The notes under the pieces were generated by a model. The model was not told the origin of the DNA, ran no database searches, and saw only the letters and a program-made list of their open reading frames with translations. DNA of 64,000 bases. Origin: Longivirga sp036510975 (GTDB lineage Bacteria > Actinomycetota > Actinomycetes > S36-B12 > CAIYMF01). The position numbers and the translations under genes are program-made. The stretch is from positions 34,809 to 98,808 of the forward strand of contig DATCCY010000072.1 of NCBI GenBank assembly GCA_036510975.1. The letters run 5' to 3'. Of the stretch, positions 16,854 through 26,118 are shown piece after piece (position 1 is the stretch's first letter; each line of letters opens with the position of its first letter).

Positions 16854-17516
16854 CTACGCCGGCACCGGCAGCTCCGCCAGCATCGAGCCGTCCGGAGCGG
16901 TCACGACGAGGCGGGCGAGCTCAGCGCGCGGCACCGACGTCGTGCCCGTGACGAACGCCTCGCCCTCATAGTTCGCGATCCAGCTCGCGGCCACCTCGCG
17001 GCCGCCGTCCTTCGCGATCACGAGCAGCTCGCAGTGCTGACCGGCCTCGACGCCGTCGAGGCGCAGGGCGAGCTCGGTGCCGCTGTCGGTCGGCGTCACG
17101 ACCACCTGGGCGCCGACCCCCGGGGCGGCGGTGGTCGCGGTGAGCACGAGCGGGGTCGGGCGGGTCGACACGAGCATGGCGGCGACGAGCAACGCGGCGG
17201 CCGCGACCCCGGCCGCGGCCAGGGCGAGCGCGGACCAGGGCCGTCGCGCCCGGACGGGGACGCCGTCGCGCGCTCGGGCCTCGGCGATCGCTCGCTCCAG
17301 CAGCTCGGGGGGCGGTGCCGCCTCGTGAGCCGCGAGATCCGCGCGGTGCAGGAGCCCCGGGAGGGGGGCGAGCTCGGCCGCCACGGCCGAGCACGGCGGA
17401 CAGGCCCGCAGATGCGCCTCGACCTGCTCGCGCTCGACGGGCTCGAGGGCCCCGAGGACGAAGGCCCCGAGGGACTCCTCAGCGACGTCGCAGGTCAGCG
17501 GGGTCGGTGCGGTCAT
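16854..17516 (-). CDS. Anti-sigma factor with zinc-finger domain
   Basis: This 220-residue protein begins with a cytoplasmic ZAS-type domain in which HLRACPPC gives the HxxxCxxC zinc site (about residues 35-42). One transmembrane helix follows (about 105-125), then an extracytoplasmic beta-rich domain ending GSMLAELPVPA. The ATG overlaps the sigma gene's stop (ATGA), so it is translationally coupled to the ECF factor it should hold inactive. This is the standard arrangement for envelope-sensing ECF pairs. Confidence 0.85.
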   Translation of the reverse strand: MTAPTPLTCDVAEESLGAFVLGALEPVEREQVEAHLRACPPCSAVAAELAPLPGLLHRADLAAHEAAPPPELLERAIAEARARDGVPVRARRPWSALALAAAGVAAAALLVAAMLVSTRPTPLVLTATTAAPGVGAQVVVTPTDSGTELALRLDGVEAGQHCELLVIAKDGGREVAASWIANYEGEAFVTGTTSVPRAELARLVVTAPDGSMLAELPVPA

Positions 17517-18064
17517 GCGTGCGCACCTCCCTCGACAAGGATCCGACGCAGGGAGCGCAGACCGTGGAACGCCCGCGACTTCACCGTGCCCGCCGGGATG
17601 CCCAGCGTCGCGGCGGTCTCGGCCACGGAACGGCCGCGGAAGAAGGTCTCGACGAGGACGTCGCGGTGGTGCGCCGGCAATGCCTCGAGGGCGGCGGCCA
17701 CGGTCCATGCCTCCACCGCGCGGTCGAGCTCGTCATCGCCCGGGCGCGCCGCGACGGCCTCGAGAGCGTCCCCGCCGACCTCGTTCGGGCGGGAGCGCTG
17801 GGCCCGGAAATGGTCGATGGCGACGTTGCGGGTGACCGTGACGAGCCAGGCGCGCTCGCCCGACGGTCCTGAGTCGGACACCTCCGGGTGCCTCCAGGCG
17901 CGCACGAGCACCTCCTGCACGACGTCCTCCGCCCGTTGCCGGTCGCCACCGCACGCCCGGGTCGCGAACGCGAGGAGCGCGGCCCCGTGCTCGGCGTAGA
18001 TCCGCCGCAGGCGGTCCTCCGAACGATCGGGCGCTCCCATGACCACTAGACGTACCGCACTCAT
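17513..18064 (-). CDS. ECF RNA polymerase sigma factor
   Basis: A sigma factor of about 183 residues. Region 2 includes CGGDRQRAEDVVQEVLVRAW and TRNVAIDHFRAQ, and region 4 includes LPAHHRDVLVETFFRGRSV and GIPAGTVKSRAFHGLRSLR. Two starts are possible, ATG 18064 or ATG 18040; neither has a clear SD and both give a complete protein. It is coupled to the zinc-finger anti-sigma downstream and diverges from the Rieske lipoprotein gene, a likely target by proximity only. Confidence 0.87.
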   Translation of the reverse strand: MSAVRLVVMGAPDRSEDRLRRIYAEHGAALLAFATRACGGDRQRAEDVVQEVLVRAWRHPEVSDSGPSGERAWLVTVTRNVAIDHFRAQRSRPNEVGGDALEAVAARPGDDELDRAVEAWTVAAALEALPAHHRDVLVETFFRGRSVAETAATLGIPAGTVKSRAFHGLRSLRRILVEGGAHA

Positions 18065-18218
18065 CGTTCGTTCATCCGGTCCGCGAGCCGCGCCGCACGG
18101 ACGGGCTGGAGGTCGACCCGGGCGATGGTTGAACCTTCTGCCACCGTCAGTCGTAGTACAGGGTGAGACCGACCCCCACCGGCGCGACGTGCGCCGCCCA
18201 TCCTCACGAGGAGCACCC

Positions 18219-18740
18219 ATGACCGAGCTCGCCGCCAGCCCCGCCAGCGTGGACGAGATCGTCGAGGCGACCCGGCCGAGCCGTCGGCGCGTGCTGGTCA
18301 CCGGTGGCGTCGTCGCGGCCGCCGCGGCGGTCACCGCGGCCTGCGGGTCGTCCTCCGGCGGCAGCGCCGGTTCGGCAGCGGCGACGTCGAACCCCGCGGG
18401 CGCGTCGTCCCCCGCCGGAGGCTCCACGGCTGCGGCGAGCTCCCCGGCCGCCGGCGTCACGGTCGCGACCTCCGCCGTCCCGGTCGGCGGCGGCACGATC
18501 CTGGCCGACCAGAAGATCGTCGTGACCCAGCCGACCGCGGGCAGCTACAAGGCGTTCACCGCGGTCTGCACCCACCAGGGCTGCACCGTCGCCTCGGTGG
18601 CCAACGGCACGATCACCTGCCCCTGCCACGGCAGCACGTTCAGCGCCGCCGACGGCAGCGTCCAGGCAGGCCCGGCTCCCGCCCCCCTCGCCTCGATCCC
18701 CGTCACCGTGTCCGGAACCACCATCACCGTCCAGGCCTGA
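18219..18740 (+). CDS. Tat-exported Rieske (2Fe-2S) lipoprotein
   Basis: This 173-residue protein has a twin-arginine signal (SRRRVLVTGG), a hydrophobic stretch and a lipobox-like TAACGS. A long Ser/Ala/Gly linker leads to a Rieske domain (about 85-173). CTHQGC and CPCHGS supply the two Cys and two His cluster ligands. It would be a membrane-anchored extracytoplasmic electron carrier. GAGGAG precedes the ATG. It is divergent from an ECF sigma factor gene and convergent with the ferritin-like gene. Its redox partner is not identifiable here. Confidence 0.9.
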   Translation: MTELAASPASVDEIVEATRPSRRRVLVTGGVVAAAAAVTAACGSSSGGSAGSAAATSNPAGASSPAGGSTAAASSPAAGVTVATSAVPVGGGTILADQKIVVTQPTAGSYKAFTAVCTHQGCTVASVANGTITCPCHGSTFSAADGSVQAGPAPAPLASIPVTVSGTTITVQA

Positions 18741-18819
18741 GCCGACTGCAGTACGCCGAAGCACCCCGGCCCGGGGCGCGGAGGAGGGCGCCGACGCAGG
18801 CCGCCCGAAGCGCGACCTG

Positions 18820-18839
18820 CCTGGAGGCGCAGGCAGTAC
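18820..18839. terminator. Hairpin between Rieske and ferritin-like genes
   Basis: CTGCCTG-GAGGCG-CAGGCAG forms a perfect 7-bp stem with a 6-nt loop between two converging genes. It lacks a U-tract, which is common for actinobacterial terminator candidates. Confidence 0.4.
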
Positions 18840-18903
18840 GCCGAGGCACCCCGGCCCGAGCCCGGAGCGGGCCCCTGCAGGGGGTCCGCGAGGGCGAGCG
18901 CGA

Positions 18904-18920
18904 GGCGGCCGAAGGCCGCC
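18904..18920. terminator. Second hairpin, 3' side of the ferritin-like gene
   Basis: GGCGGCC-GAA-GGCCGCC is a perfect 7-bp stem with a tight 3-nt loop, about 50 nt past the stop codon of the ferritin-like gene (minus strand). Confidence 0.42.
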
Positions 18921-18969
18921 GACCAGGCCGGGGCGCGGAGGCGGGCGGCCTGCCTGGAGGCGCAGACAA

Positions 18970-19692
18970 TCAGGCCTGGAGTCCGAGCGTCTGCATGCGA
19001 CGGGTGTGGGCCTCGGTGAGGCGGTGGAACATCTCGCCGAGCTCGGCGAGCCCCATGCCGGGGCGGTCGACGCCGCCGACGACCAGCGAGGCGAGGCCGT
19101 CCCGCTCGGCGGCGACGTGCTGCGCCTGCGACATCGCCTCGCCGACCAGGCGGCGCCCCCACAGCGCCAGCCGCCCCCCGATCCGGGGGTCCGCGTCGAT
19201 GGCGGCGCGCACGGTCGCGACGGCGAAGTTCGCGTGGCCGGTGTCGCTGCACACCTCGAGGACCAGGGCGCGGGTCTCCGGATCGACCTGCGCGGCGACC
19301 TCGCGGTAGAAGTCGGAGGCGATCCCGTCGCCGACATAGGCCTTGACCAGGCTCTCCAGCCAGTCGCCCGGGGCGGTCTTGGCGTGGAACTCCGCGATCG
19401 CCTCCACGAACGGCTCCATGGCGGTCGCCGGATCGGCGCCCAGCTCCGCGAGCCGCTCGGCGAGGCGGGTGAAGTGGCGGATCTCGGCAGTGGCCATGAG
19501 CGCGAGCGCCGCCTCGTCCGAGATCGACGGGGCCAGGGACGCGTCCGCGGCGAGGCGCTCGAAGGCGACGAGCTCGGTGTAGGCGAGGACGCCGAGCAGG
19601 TCGACGACGGCGAGCCGGTAGCCCTCGTCGTCGACGAGGTCGGAGGGCTGCGGCGCGTCGGGGTGACCGTGGCCGTGCGGGGTGTCGCTCAC
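18970..19692 (-). CDS. Ferritin-like fold protein
   Basis: This 240-residue all-helical protein has ferritin-type pairs of acidic and His residues: AYTELVAFERLA, TAEIRHFTRLAERLAELG and SDTGHANFAVATVRAAI. It resembles the MiaE-like/ferritin-like proteins found beside the DEAD helicase in actinobacteria (Rv3210c-type by my recollection). The N-terminus is His-rich (HGHGHPD). GTG 19692 lies 8 nt after TACGCT and has no SD. A di-iron oxidase or hydroxylase role is possible but unproven. Confidence 0.78.
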   Translation of the reverse strand: MSDTPHGHGHPDAPQPSDLVDDEGYRLAVVDLLGVLAYTELVAFERLAADASLAPSISDEAALALMATAEIRHFTRLAERLAELGADPATAMEPFVEAIAEFHAKTAPGDWLESLVKAYVGDGIASDFYREVAAQVDPETRALVLEVCSDTGHANFAVATVRAAIDADPRIGGRLALWGRRLVGEAMSQAQHVAAERDGLASLVVGGVDRPGMGLAELGEMFHRLTEAHTRRMQTLGLQA

Positions 19693-19800
19693 GGGTCCGG
19701 AGCGTACGGCGTCCCACGCCCGATGGCGGGTCGACCACCCCATCGGCGAGCCGTGGGGACCCCCGTGGCGCGCTCGGCGGGGGCCGGGGCCGATCCCCGG

Positions 19801-20029
19801 TAGACTGGACCGGTCATCACCGGTCACGGCCGACGCATCAACCACCTCCGTGACCAGCCCGCCGACGGCGCCCTCACGGGAGCACGGCGAGTCCTGGGAG
19901 TCGCAGAACCCCTCCGCAGACCCTCGGACGCGCGTGCGCAGCGTCACGACTCTGCGCCTCGGCCTACCCACGGAGCACGCCCTGAGCACCGAGACCGACC
20001 TGCACACCGACGCGACACCCGACGTCGAC
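19801..20029 (+). promoter_or_regulatory. Possible promoter and long 5' leader of the DEAD-box helicase gene
   Basis: TAGACT (19801-19806) fits a -10 box and is followed at once by a perfect hairpin GACCGGT-CATC-ACCGGTC (19808-19825). If transcription starts here, the helicase mRNA would carry an untranslated leader of about 200 nt. The 337 nt between the divergent ferritin-like and helicase starts contain no other recognisable gene. In-frame codons from 19982 onward look coding (CTG after GGAG). Confidence 0.35.
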
Positions 20030-21769
<1,740 letters not shown>

Positions 21770-21812
21770 CCGCAGGGGACCTTCTCGCTGTCGACTTCGC
21801 TGTCGACGATCC

Positions 21813-21837
21813 GCCGGCCGAGCCCGAACCGGCCGGC
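21813..21837. terminator. Hairpin between convergent helicase and ParA genes
   Basis: GCCGGCC and GGCCGGC form a 7-bp stem around an 11-nt loop in the 124-nt gap between the two converging genes. It is a candidate bidirectional terminator without a U-tract. A short direct repeat of TCGCTGTCGAC lies just upstream (21785-21807). Confidence 0.45.
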
Positions 21838-21893
21838 AGGGGCCTCGTTGGCCTGACGTGCACGCGGGGCCGAGTGCGTGCCGAGCGACCGGC

Positions 21894-22679
21894 TCAGGCG
21901 TGACCGGCTGCGCGCGCGGCCTCGCGGGCGGCGAGCAGGTAGCGCGCATGGTCGCGATAGGCCTCCACCCCGCGCAGGTGCGGCGACGTCGACAGGGCGG
22001 AGCGGCCGAGCGCGGGGGCCTCGGCGAAACGGACGGACCGCGCGATCGGAGGATCGAGGACGGGGACGTCGTAGCGCTCCGCAATGTCGGCGAGCACCGC
22101 ACGGGCGTGCGTCGTGCGCCCGTCGTACATCGTGGGCAGGATCCCGCTGATCCGCAGCCGCGGGTTGGTGATCCGGGCGACGTCGCGCACGGTCTCCACG
22201 AGCTGCCCGACGCCGCGGTGCGCGAGCGTCTCGCACTGCAGCGGCACGATGACCTCGTCGGCCGCCGTCAGGGCGTTGATCGTGAGGATCCCGAGGGTCG
22301 GCGGGCAGTCCAGGATCACCCAGTCGTAGTGCGAGCGCAGGTCGCCGAGGGCGTCGTCGAGCGTGTGCTCGCGCCCGCCGCGGCTGAGCAGCGACGCCTC
22401 AACCTGGGCCAGCTCGATGCTGGCGGGGACGAGGTCGACGCCGTCCTGCGTGGCGACCACGACGTCGCGGATGCGCGCCGCACCGGTGAGCACGTCGTGC
22501 ACCGAGTGCACGAGGTCCTCGGGGTCGATGCCGAGGGAGAACGTGAGGCAGGCCTGCGGGTCGAGGTCGACGAGGAGGACCTGCTGGCCGAGCTCGGCAA
22601 GGGCGACACCCAGGCAGGCCACGGTCGTCGTCTTGCCGACGCCGCCCTTCTGGCTCGCCACCGCGATCGTCCGCGTCAC
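21894..22679 (-). CDS. ParA-family ATPase (orphan Soj-like)
   Basis: This 261-residue P-loop ATPase of the ParA/MinD group has a deviant Walker A KGGVGKTT (residues 11-18), switch I DLDPQACLT and Walker B VILDCPP. There is no N-terminal DNA-binding domain and no parB gene nearby, so it is not the chromosomal parAB pair. Its place near the DEAD helicase parallels M. tuberculosis Rv3213c by my recollection. GGGGAGG precedes the GTG start. The cargo or process it positions is unknown. Confidence 0.9.
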   Translation of the reverse strand: MTRTIAVASQKGGVGKTTTVACLGVALAELGQQVLLVDLDPQACLTFSLGIDPEDLVHSVHDVLTGAARIRDVVVATQDGVDLVPASIELAQVEASLLSRGGREHTLDDALGDLRSHYDWVILDCPPTLGILTINALTAADEVIVPLQCETLAHRGVGQLVETVRDVARITNPRLRISGILPTMYDGRTTHARAVLADIAERYDVPVLDPPIARSVRFAEAPALGRSALSTSPHLRGVEAYRDHARYLLAAREAARAAGHA

Positions 22680-22731
22680 GCGCTCGCCACCTCCCCGTGG
22701 TCCCGGGGCCGACGTACCCGGTCCCGGTCCG

Positions 22732-22737
22732 TAGTCT
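22732..22737 (+). promoter_or_regulatory. -10 box of the alpha/beta hydrolase gene
   Basis: TAGTCT ends 7 nt before the GTG at 22745 and no SD is present, consistent with leaderless transcription. Confidence 0.45.
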
Positions 22738-22744
22738 GCCGTCC

Positions 22745-23626
22745 GTGAGCACCCCGCCCTACGTCGACCTCCCCGAGCCCGTGCGCCGCGTCACGCTGCC
22801 GACCGCCCGCGGCGGTCTCGCAGCGCTGCGAATCGAGGCCGTCGGGGACCCGGCGGGGACGATCCTGCTCGTCCCGGGGTGGACGGGGTCCAAGGAGGAC
22901 TTCATCGCGGTCCTCGAGCCGCTCGCGGCACTCGGCTGGACCGTCGTCGCCTACGACCAGTGCGGGCAGTACGAGTCGGCCGGTCCCGACGACGAGGCGG
23001 CGTACTCCCTGGCCCTGCTCGCCGGCGACCTCCTCGAGGTCGTCGCCGGTCTCGGGCCGGGGCCGGTGCACGTCGTCGGCCACTCCTTCGGGGGGCTCGT
23101 GTCGCGCGAGGCCGTGCTCGCGACGAGCGGCGACGGGATCGCCTCGCTCACCCTGCTCTGCTCCGGGCCCGGCTCGCTCCCGCAGCGCCACCACGACGGC
23201 ATGGGAGCGCTGCACAGCGCGCTCCCGCACGTGCCCCTGGAGGTCGTCTACGACGTCAAGGAGGCTGCCGACCGGGAAGGCGGGTGGCGACCGCCTACCG
23301 ATGCCGTGGGGGCCTTCATGCGCCTGCGCTTCACCTCGAACAACCCCTACGGGCTGCGGGCCAAGACCGGGATCCTGCTCGACACGCCCGATCGCACCGA
23401 CGAGCTGGCGGCGCTCGCCCGGGACGGCTTCCCGGTGGCCGTTGTCTACGGCCCGGGCGACGACGCCTGGACCCTCGCGGAGCAGGACCGAGTCGCCGCC
23501 GCAGTGGGCACGACCCCGGTCGTGGTCCCCGGCACCGGGCACTCCCCCGCGGCCGAGCAGCCGGGACCGACCGCAGCCGTCCTCGATGCCCTGCTGCGTG
23601 GTTTCGCGGCCCGCTCCGGCGGGTAG
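22745..23626 (+). CDS. Alpha/beta hydrolase
   Basis: This 293-residue hydrolase has VPGWTGSKEDF (oxyanion region), the nucleophile elbow GHSFGG, an acid near YGPGDDAW and the late His in PGTGHSPAAEQP. It is an alpha/beta hydrolase of unknown substrate; the motifs do not distinguish esterase from peptidase or dehalogenase. It is divergent from the ParA gene and followed 9 nt later by the ATPase-domain protein, with which it is probably cotranscribed. Confidence 0.87.
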   Translation: MSTPPYVDLPEPVRRVTLPTARGGLAALRIEAVGDPAGTILLVPGWTGSKEDFIAVLEPLAALGWTVVAYDQCGQYESAGPDDEAAYSLALLAGDLLEVVAGLGPGPVHVVGHSFGGLVSREAVLATSGDGIASLTLLCSGPGSLPQRHHDGMGALHSALPHVPLEVVYDVKEAADREGGWRPPTDAVGAFMRLRFTSNNPYGLRAKTGILLDTPDRTDELAALARDGFPVAVVYGPGDDAWTLAEQDRVAAAVGTTPVVVPGTGHSPAAEQPGPTAAVLDALLRGFAARSGG

Positions 23627-23635
23627 ACGACTGCG

Positions 23636-24019
23636 GTGACCCGGCTTCACCTCGCGCTCGCGCACGCCCCTGAGGTCGTGAGCGGGGCGCGGCGCGATGC
23701 GGGCGACCATGTCCGCGCCGCGTGGCCGTCGCTGCCCGGGATCGAGGACCTCGTCGACGACGTCCGGCTGGTCACCAGTGAGCTGGTCGGCAACGCGGTG
23801 CGCCACGGCGAGTCGCCGGTGACGCTCGACGTCGACCTCACCGAGCGCGACGGCAGGCGCCGCGTGGTCATCACCTGCCACGACGCAGGTCCCTGGGACG
23901 GGACGGACCCGAGCCCGTCGAGCGGGCGAGGGCTGGTCATCGTGCGCGCTCTGTGCACCGCGCTCGACATCGACGCCGACGCCACCCACACGACCGTGGT
24001 GGCCGTCCTCGAACGCTGA
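23636..24019 (+). CDS. Stand-alone HATPase_c protein (RsbW-like anti-sigma/regulatory kinase fold)
   Basis: This 127-residue single-domain GHKL ATPase has the N box VTSELVGNAVRHG, the G1-like HDAGPW and the G2-like GRGLVIVRALC. Such small proteins in actinobacteria act as serine kinases or anti-sigma factors that bind sigma-F-like factors or STAS anti-anti-sigma partners. No such partner gene is in the window. It starts with GTG 9 nt after the hydrolase stop. Immediately after its stop, in the same frame, lies a transporter gene fragment (24029-24145). Confidence 0.85.
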   Translation: MTRLHLALAHAPEVVSGARRDAGDHVRAAWPSLPGIEDLVDDVRLVTSELVGNAVRHGESPVTLDVDLTERDGRRRVVITCHDAGPWDGTDPSPSSGRGLVIVRALCTALDIDADATHTTVVAVLER

Positions 24020-24028
24020 CGCGGCGGG

Positions 24029-24145
24029 CTGCCCCACGGGTTCGGCCAGGGCCGGTCGCAGTCGGTGGTGTTCGCCGTGCTGATCCTCGTCATGGTCTTC
24101 CGCCCGCAGGCGATCCTCGGCGAGCGCGCCACCGACAAGGTCTGA
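24029..24145 (+). pseudogene. C-terminal remnant of a branched-chain amino acid ABC permease (LivM/LivH type)
   Basis: In the frame of the preceding gene, after its stop, 38 codons read LPHGFGQGRSQSVVFAVLIL and end FRPQAILGERATDKV before a TGA. This hydrophobic segment followed by FRPxxxLGE...KV is the typical end of LivH/LivM permeases. No start codon, SD or upstream permease sequence is present, so only the last part of a transporter gene survives. It marks a past deletion or rearrangement at this point. Confidence 0.65.
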
Positions 24146-24154
24146 CGGGTCAGG

Positions 24155-24298
24155 TCAGGCTGCAGGTCCCCGGGCGAGGCTCTCCGCCACACGGGTGCCG
24201 AGCTCCACCTCGTCGATGATCGCCTGCGCGCCGTAGAGGGCGAGGTCGGAGTAGGCGTTGAGGTCGGCGAGGAGGGCGTCGCGTTCGGCGTTGGTCAC
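24155..24298 (-). CDS. Possible small protein, 47 residues
   Basis: A GTG-started frame gives VTNAERDALLADLNAYSDLA and ends with AESLARGPAA, an amphipathic helical, mildly acidic peptide with good third-position G/C. There is no convincing SD. It lies between the transporter remnant and a divergent DUF1905 gene. It could be a real small protein or the end of a decayed gene. Confidence 0.35.
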   Translation of the reverse strand: MTNAERDALLADLNAYSDLALYGAQAIIDEVELGTRVAESLARGPAA

Positions 24299-24355
24299 GG
24301 TCGGTCGACGAGCGGGCACGGCGGGGAGTTCCGTCCTGGAATGTGGCCTCGCTCC

Positions 24356-24361
24356 TATGCT
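24356..24361 (+). promoter_or_regulatory. -10 box of the DUF1905 gene
   Basis: TATGCT lies 6 nt before the ATG at 24368 with no SD, the leaderless pattern seen at several genes here. Confidence 0.45.
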
Positions 24362-24367
24362 GGCCGG

Positions 24368-24655
24368 ATGAGGCTCGACGTTACCGGCGACGTGTGGTTC
24401 TGGCGTGGACCCTCGCCGTACCACTTCGTGACGGTCGACGACGACGCCTCCGCCGCGATCAAGGCGGCGTCGGCGGCGGTGACCTACGGCTGGGGAATGA
24501 TCCCGGTGACGGCGCAGGTCGGCGTCACCGAGTGGACGACGTCGCTGTTCCCCAAGGACGGCCGCTACCTCGTCCCCCTGAAGGACAAGGTGCGGGAGGC
24601 CGAGGACCTCGACGTCGGTGACGCCGTGACCGTCCGCCTGCTCATCGACGTCTGA
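24368..24655 (+). CDS. DUF1905 family protein
   Basis: This 95-residue beta-barrel-like protein has FWRGPSPYHFVTV, GWGMIPVTAQVG, TSLFPKDGRYLVPLKDKVR and a final VGDAVTVRLLIDV. These are the features of DUF1905. It has no membrane or signal segment. The family's biochemical role is not established. ATG 24368 was chosen over an out-of-frame upstream start because a -10-like TATGCT sits 6 nt before it. Confidence 0.82.
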   Translation: MRLDVTGDVWFWRGPSPYHFVTVDDDASAAIKAASAAVTYGWGMIPVTAQVGVTEWTTSLFPKDGRYLVPLKDKVREAEDLDVGDAVTVRLLIDV

Positions 24656-24698
24656 GCACGGCGGAGGCGTCGTCGAGTCCACCGCGGACGACGACGGG

Positions 24699-25229
24699 TC
24701 AGTGCGGCTTGAGCAGGATCTGCAGCGAGATCACGATGAGGCCGACCGCTCCCCCGCCGAGGCCGGCCGCGGCCAGCCGCCACCGGCGGATCCCGGCGCG
24801 GTGCGCAGCCACCCACGTGAGCACGACGAGGGTGACAACACCGGTCCACAGCAGCACCGCGATCGTGCTGCGAGCGTCGAGCGGGCTGAGCCATCCGATC
24901 CCGGCGATCAGAAGGGACGGCACCGCGGCGACGAGGATCGTCAGCTGGCCCCGCGCGAGCTCGCCCCACTCGGCGCCGCTGAGCGGGCGCTGCACGCGGT
25001 AGTGCTCCTCGATCCCCTCCGAGAACAGGTGCGCGATCGCCAGGGCCACCAGCGGCGCGATGATGACCACGGCCACGCCGGCGAAGCTCGCGAGCTCGGC
25101 CCAGCCGTCGTAGACGGCGAGCACGGACATGAGCACGACCGTCGCGTAGACGACGCGCTCGAGACGCACCTCGAGCGGGCCGATGCGCAGGTGCTCCGGG
25201 TCCTCGGCCACGACCCGAGTCTGCCCCAC
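24699..25229 (-). CDS. Small integral membrane protein, unknown function
   Basis: This protein of about 176 residues has four predicted transmembrane helices (roughly residues 25-45, 50-72, 105-125 and 130-170). It has a cytoplasmic loop EGIEEHYRVQRPLSGAEWGE. I do not recognise a catalytic or transport motif. GTG 25229 avoids overlap with the upstream nuclease gene; GTG 25253 is an alternative that would overlap it by 22 nt. It follows the nuclease gene on the same strand. Confidence 0.65.
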   Translation of the reverse strand: MGQTRVVAEDPEHLRIGPLEVRLERVVYATVVLMSVLAVYDGWAELASFAGVAVVIIAPLVALAIAHLFSEGIEEHYRVQRPLSGAEWGELARGQLTILVAAVPSLLIAGIGWLSPLDARSTIAVLLWTGVVTLVVLTWVAAHRAGIRRWRLAAAGLGGGAVGLIVISLQILLKPH

Positions 25230-25231
25230 GA

Positions 25232-26116
25232 TCAGTCGGCGAGTCCGTCCCACGGCGCGAGGTCGCTCGAGGCCTCACGTCCCGCGGGGCAGTGGCGCCG
25301 GAAGTCGCACCACGAGCACATCGACCCGGGCGACGGGGGGAAGGCGGCATCGATCGCCTCGATCGCGTCGGCGTCGCCGTCCGCAGCGTCCTCGGTGCGA
25401 GCCGCGAGCCCCTCGTGCCAGCGCGCCTGCGCCGCCGACGCCTCCTCGGCGATGGCCTCGGCGCGCCCGAGGTGACGCTCGAGTGACTCCTCGGTGTGGT
25501 CGTGTGCCGCGACCGTGGCGCTCGGCAGGTGGTGCAGCTCGACCCGACGGCAACGGGTGCGCATCGTGCGCCGCGCCGCGACGACGTAGACCGCGAGGGC
25601 GAGCGAGGACTTCGCGTCGTCGTCGTCGAGCGCGCGCCGACCCGTCTTGTAGTCGACGATCACGAGCTCCTCACCGCCGTCGTCGCTGGGGCGACGGTCG
25701 ATGCGGTCGACCCGCCCGGACAGGGCCATGCCGTGCGTCGCCGTCGCCACGGTGCGCTCGACGCCGGCCGGCTCGTCGGTCGGGTCGAGGCCCGCGACGT
25801 ACGACGAGGTCATCGCCGCAGCGCGGTCGCGCCACTGCGTGGACTGCCGGTTGTCGCGGAACCCGTCGATGAGCCACCCCCGGGCGACGAGCTCCTCGGC
25901 GGCCTCCGACGTACGCCGCTCGGGCGCCAGCGACCACCAGTCGCGCAGCGCGTTGTGCACCGAGGACCCCACGCTGTTGTGCGCCCAGGGCAGGCCCTTC
26001 TGGCGCCGGTCGAGGTAGGTGAAGCGGTACCTGCGCGGGCAGGCCAACCAGGTGTCGAGCTTCGTGGGCGTGCAGGTGAAGAGCTTGCGCGGCATGCCGT
26101 CGAGGGTGTTCTGCAT
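25232..26116 (-). CDS. RecB/Cas4-type PD-(D/E)XK nuclease with probable Fe-S cluster
   Basis: This 294-residue protein has SGRVDRID followed by ELVIVDYKTGR, which gives the Asp and D-x-K of the PD-(D/E)XK nuclease core (about residues 135-165). One N-terminal Cys (WLACPRRYRF) and three C-terminal ones (CSWCDFRRHC) match the four-Cys 4Fe-4S pattern of AddB/Cas4-like nucleases. No helicase domain, cas gene or CRISPR array is near, so a stand-alone repair exonuclease is likeliest. Start is ATG 26116 or the coupled GTG 26122, which overlaps the MarC stop. Confidence 0.85.
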   Translation of the reverse strand: MQNTLDGMPRKLFTCTPTKLDTWLACPRRYRFTYLDRRQKGLPWAHNSVGSSVHNALRDWWSLAPERRTSEAAEELVARGWLIDGFRDNRQSTQWRDRAAAMTSSYVAGLDPTDEPAGVERTVATATHGMALSGRVDRIDRRPSDDGGEELVIVDYKTGRRALDDDDAKSSLALAVYVVAARRTMRTRCRRVELHHLPSATVAAHDHTEESLERHLGRAEAIAEEASAAQARWHEGLAARTEDAADGDADAIEAIDAAFPPSPGSMCSWCDFRRHCPAGREASSDLAPWDGLAD

Positions 26117-26118
26117 CG

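Larger units (their letters stand above)
18749..18965. repeat. Degenerate repeat block between convergent genes
   Basis: A 25-nt segment (starts CAGTACGCCGA) occurs at 18749-18773 and 18834-18858 with one mismatch. A 17-nt segment CCTGCCTGGAGGCGCAG occurs at 18816-18832 and 18949-18965. Palindromes CCCCTGCAGGGG (18872-18883) and two hairpins lie within it. No convincing gene is seen in this 229-nt gap. Confidence 0.6.

Noticed and set aside
21894..22679. ParA gene as part of a chromosomal or plasmid partition system
   Set aside because: No parB gene or parS-like palindromes are nearby; the location matches an orphan Soj-type ATPase.
25232..26116. Cas4-like nuclease as evidence of a CRISPR-Cas locus
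   Set aside because: No other cas gene or regular repeat array is present anywhere in the window.
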